DNA of 64,000 nucleotides from Chrysogorgia sp. JL179-B06. Its lineage: Eukaryota > Cnidaria > Anthozoa > Scleralcyonacea > Chrysogorgiidae. The notes beneath the pieces are model-generated. The model ran no database searches. It saw only the letters and a program-made list of their open reading frames with translations, and was not told the DNA's origin. The stretch covers positions 543,001-607,000 of the forward strand of contig JAYKKM010000181.1 of NCBI GenBank assembly GCA_035772405.1, read 5' to 3'. The translations under genes were made by a program, and so were the position numbers. Shown here piece after piece: positions 61,544-64,000 of the stretch (position 1 is its first letter; each line of letters starts with the position of its first letter).

Positions 61544-61711
61544 ATGAGAAGGTCTGAACGTAAACGTGACCCTATTGTGGGTGGTAATGTCGCTCGTAGT
61601 GGTACACTATCTAGTGGTGGTTCACGTGATCCTGCTATGGGTTCTGGTAATTTAGTTATACCGAATATTAAGATGAGTTTTTTTAAAGAGGATGTCTGGC
61701 TATCTAGCTGA
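61544..61711 (+). CDS. Small basic protein, 55 aa, paralogue of the preceding frame
   Basis: Starts MRRSERKRDPIVGGNVARSG and has SRDPAMGSGNL. It overlaps the first 20 nt of the polymerase frame (start at 61,692), suggesting linked translation. Similar motif order to 61,326-61,517. Function unknown. Confidence 0.4.
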   Translation: MRRSERKRDPIVGGNVARSGTLSSGGSRDPAMGSGNLVIPNIKMSFFKEDVWLSS

Positions 61712-63155
61712 TGCTAAAGCATTGGGGTATGAGTGGATGGACCTTATTAGAAGGGGATCTAGAGAGAACGTCATTAATAGAGTCACCAGAATTAGGGAGG
61801 TCAGAGCCAGAGAGGTTAGAGAAAGAGAGCTTAGAGAAATTCAAAAGGCTAGACGTGATCTTAGACGATATGTGAGGAGGTCACAATTAAGTCAGGAGGC
61901 CTCAGACAAAGAGTACGAGAGAATCACTAGTCTTATTGCTAAGATGAAACGTCCTACTGTTGTACAAAGGAGAGTTGCTCTTAAAGGGTATACCAAATCG
62001 TATAGTGTTGAGGTGGTCTACAATAAGGATCCACTAAAACAACTAGTCAAGACTAGAGGAGTAGTGGGCTTGACTTTGCAGAGAGAGTTAGAGAGACTGA
62101 AAGGTCTAAAGTTTTCTGAGACATTGAAAGTGACTCTAGAGAAACAAATTGGTGATGGAGAGTCTGTGTTTAAGACGGCCTTCTACCATAGCGTAATCAA
62201 AACAGTGGTTAGTAGTGTTGATATTAGTGGGACTACAAAGCAAGCTAGTGAGGAGATAGTAAATCGTATTGCTGTGTGGTTGTCAGAAGGGTCTGGGTGG
62301 GTTGTGGACAATGTTAGTGATCACTTTATTAATGTAGTGGTGTATGAGCCTCTTAAAGGATCGAGTTATATCGAGCTGCCAAAGGAGTTGAGTAACGCTA
62401 GAAAAGGGTTGATAAACATAAGGAACGAAGATGATAAGTGTTTTATGTGGTGTCACGTGTTGCACAAGTGTCCTGTGGGAAAGGATCCGCAGAGAGTGTC
62501 GAAGCACAAGAAGAACGTAGGTTCTGTCAATTATGAGGGAGTGAGATTTCCAGTGACTACAAAACAGTACAACAAGATAGAGAGGCAGAATGACATCAGT
62601 ATTAGCGTGTTTGGGTATGAGAACAAGCAACCGTTTCCTATATACGTGTCCGAGGAGAAGTGTGAGGATCATATGGACCTACTACTCATAACGAATGGTA
62701 GTAAGCGACATTATGTGTACATAAAAGATTTTGATAGGTTTATGTATAGTCAGTCTAAGCACAAGTGTCGCAAGAATTTCTGTAGGTACTGTCTCCAATG
62801 TTTTACTACTAGTGAGATTCTAGAGAAACATAAGGAGGTTTGCATGGCGGTAAATGGTAAGCAAGCGATCAAGATGCCAGATGAAGGAGACAATACTCTT
62901 GAGTAAGAAAATTACCACAGACAATTAGAAGTACCATTCGTAATATACGCAGACTTCGAGGCTATCACAGAGAAGGTCGACAACGTGACACCACTCACAG
63001 GATCGTACACTAGCGAGTACAAAAGACACACGGACTGCGGGTATGGGTACAAAGTAGTGTGCTGTTATGATGATAAATATAGTAAACCAGTAGAGATGTT
63101 TCGAGGTAAGAACGCGGTTAGGAAGTTCATGAAAAAGATGTTAGAGGGGGATTTC
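61692..63155 (+). pseudogene. Polinton/adintovirus-type family B DNA polymerase, N-terminal part, broken
   Basis: 404 codons are open to 62,906. The N-terminal 100 residues are Arg/Glu-rich (coiled, terminal-protein-like region). Then follows the conserved extension of Polinton polymerases (ELPKELSNARKGLINIRNED, CFMWCHVLHKCP, YEGVRFPVTTKQ) and a C2H2-like cluster CRKNFCRYCLQCF ... H-x4-C. A frameshift near 62,900 precedes the exonuclease I motif (YADFEAI). The gene stops at the transposase near 63,155, so Exo II/III and all polymerase motifs are absent. The intact enzyme would replicate the element by protein priming; this copy cannot. Confidence 0.85.
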
Positions 63156-64000
63156 TTGCAGTTCAATGCCAAGTTTCGATAGTGTTTTCCTGGCCTGCGC
63201 TGAAGTTTGTGACCGCGGATCGTTGTCCATAACGAATCTTTTTCGTGAACGGGATGTTTTCCCCATCTGTCGAAACATGATGGGAAATCGTCTTTCGATG
63301 AAATCAGAGAAATAGCATCCCGACATCTTTTCGTATTCCTCAGCGCAAATAACGCCCTTTTTTCGAGCTATTGCGACCATTAGGTGAAGTCTTCTACCTC
63401 CGCCGGATAAGTCTTTCGACCCTTTAGCCGTGATGGAAAGACCCTCGCTCTTCTTGCGCCACAATCTTGCTCTTGGCGAAATCGCTTCTCTCAGAGGATT
63501 TGTCTTGTGGACAAATGATACACCATCTAAATAAAATGCCACATCGCCCGTCCAGAACGTCGAATTAAATTTTGATGCCGTCCTAGCGTATTTGAGTCGT
63601 CGGTGGTAATCTGTCTCACTCAGAAGTCCTTTTTTGTGCGTTAGTCGAAATTTATAACCGAGTTTATTCAGATAGGTGACAAAAGTTCGGTATTTCGCCT
63701 TTGTGCAGTCTATTCCACTATTTTCCACAACGTCCATAGCTGTGAAGTTTGGATCGACCAGGCGAAGCTGTGAAATGGAACGAGAAAGTTTTCGTTGGTC
63801 ACGCTGTGTCAACAAGCACGGTCGGCCACGTTTCTTCCATACATTTGCAGCTTTATTTTTCTCCTTTCTCTCATCTTCGTTTGCTATTCGCGAAACGCTT
63901 GATCTGGATACTTGTACTTTCGCAGCAATTTGTGCACACGAGTAGCACTTTTCTTTTTTTAACAGCACAACTAATGCTCTTGTTTTATCGTTGATACGCC
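63141..64000 (-). mobile_element. Tc1/mariner-like transposon fragment with transposase
   Basis: The frame 63,968-63,141 (275 aa) encodes an N-terminal helix-turn-helix region (CSCAQIAAKVQVSRSSVSRIA-like; GRPCLLTQRDQRKL) and a DDE core with FYLDGVSFVHK (first Asp) and FVMDNDPRSQTS (second Asp). It ends shortly after at LGIELQEIP, before the usual PxSPDLNPIE and third acidic residue, where polymerase sequence begins. So the 3' end of the transposase is deleted. Terminal repeats are not visible in the window; the right end is cut off. Confidence 0.85.

Larger units (their letters stand above)
52880..63160. mobile_element. Decayed endogenous Polinton/Maverick/adintovirus-like element
   Basis: The set of genes points here: an integrase tail with chromodomain, a family-B DNA polymerase with the N-terminal extension of the Polinton type, a membrane-spanning virion-type protein, a fibre-like protein, thymidine kinase, BRO-N and VRR-NUC. 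No terminal inverted repeats are recognisable. The left end meets the snRNA array near 52,880 and the right end stops at a transposase. Frameshifts, a 289-bp duplication and transposon insertions show long residence in the genome. No major capsid or packaging ATPase gene is recognised in the window. Confidence 0.7.

Overview
This window comes from an animal nuclear genome. It is a tandem array of small-RNA genes heavily invaded by retrotransposons (about 1-52,870), joined to a decayed endogenous Polinton/Maverick/adintovirus-like element (about 52,880-63,160) and a Tc1/mariner-type transposase fragment at the right edge. The host looks like a marine or aquatic invertebrate. Linked 5S-U1-U2 units are, from memory, known in some bivalves, crustaceans and corals, and the ends of the inverted-repeat element at 58,323-59,170 remind me of anthozoan genomes. 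The taxon stays unproven.

The array unit, all on the minus strand, reads in plus coordinates 5S rRNA - spacer - U1 snRNA - spacer - U2 snRNA - short spacer, about 1.5 kb. The window holds four complete 5S genes, four U1 loci (only the one at 10,455-10,619 is uninterrupted) and five U2 loci (all interrupted or cut off by the window). Two related groups of APE-endonuclease non-LTR retrotransposons (L1/Tx1-like) sit in the snRNA genes. The U1 group (L1 2,301-8,600; L2 14,464-20,571; L3 26,660-32,817; L4 32,836-46,194) inserts after U1 nucleotide 20 and always duplicates nucleotides 3-20. The U2 group (LINE A 1-1,354; L6 22,473-25,713; L5 46,764-52,807) inserts near U2 nucleotides 23-26. All elements lie in the same orientation as the snRNA. 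L2 has two open, apparently intact ORFs. L1 and L3 each carry one ORF2 frameshift. L4 is dead and is further split by a BEL/Pao LTR element with apparently identical LTRs. L3 and L4 stand in tandem in one U1 gene, separated only by the 18-bp target repeat.

At the U2 site there are also two copies of a 501-bp element (9,171-9,671 and 13,017-13,517) that is a chain of about a dozen short stem-loops and has no convincing gene. It is probably a non-autonomous partner. Seven elements at the U1 and U2 sites carry, close to their 3' ends, the heptamer ATTGCAC (TTTGCAC in L2), in six cases directly after the 5' strand of a stem. This is the sequence that protein U1A reads in U1 stem-loop II and in its own 3' UTR. 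The LINE 3' end may therefore mimic an snRNP-binding hairpin. Two further insertions in U2 (11,154-12,980 and 21,130-22,445) use other positions, have 20- and 15-bp target duplications and lack the motif.

The right-hand 10 kb holds remnants of a Polinton/adintovirus-like genome: a membrane-anchored acidic protein, an integrase chromodomain tail, a broken putative virion gene with a 289-bp tandem duplication, a fibre-like gene, a BRO-N/VRR-NUC gene split by an 848-bp inverted-repeat transposon, a thymidine kinase, two related pairs of unknown genes, and the front of a protein-primed-type DNA polymerase B that ends at a Tc1-like transposase. Frameshifts and insertions show that it is a relic.
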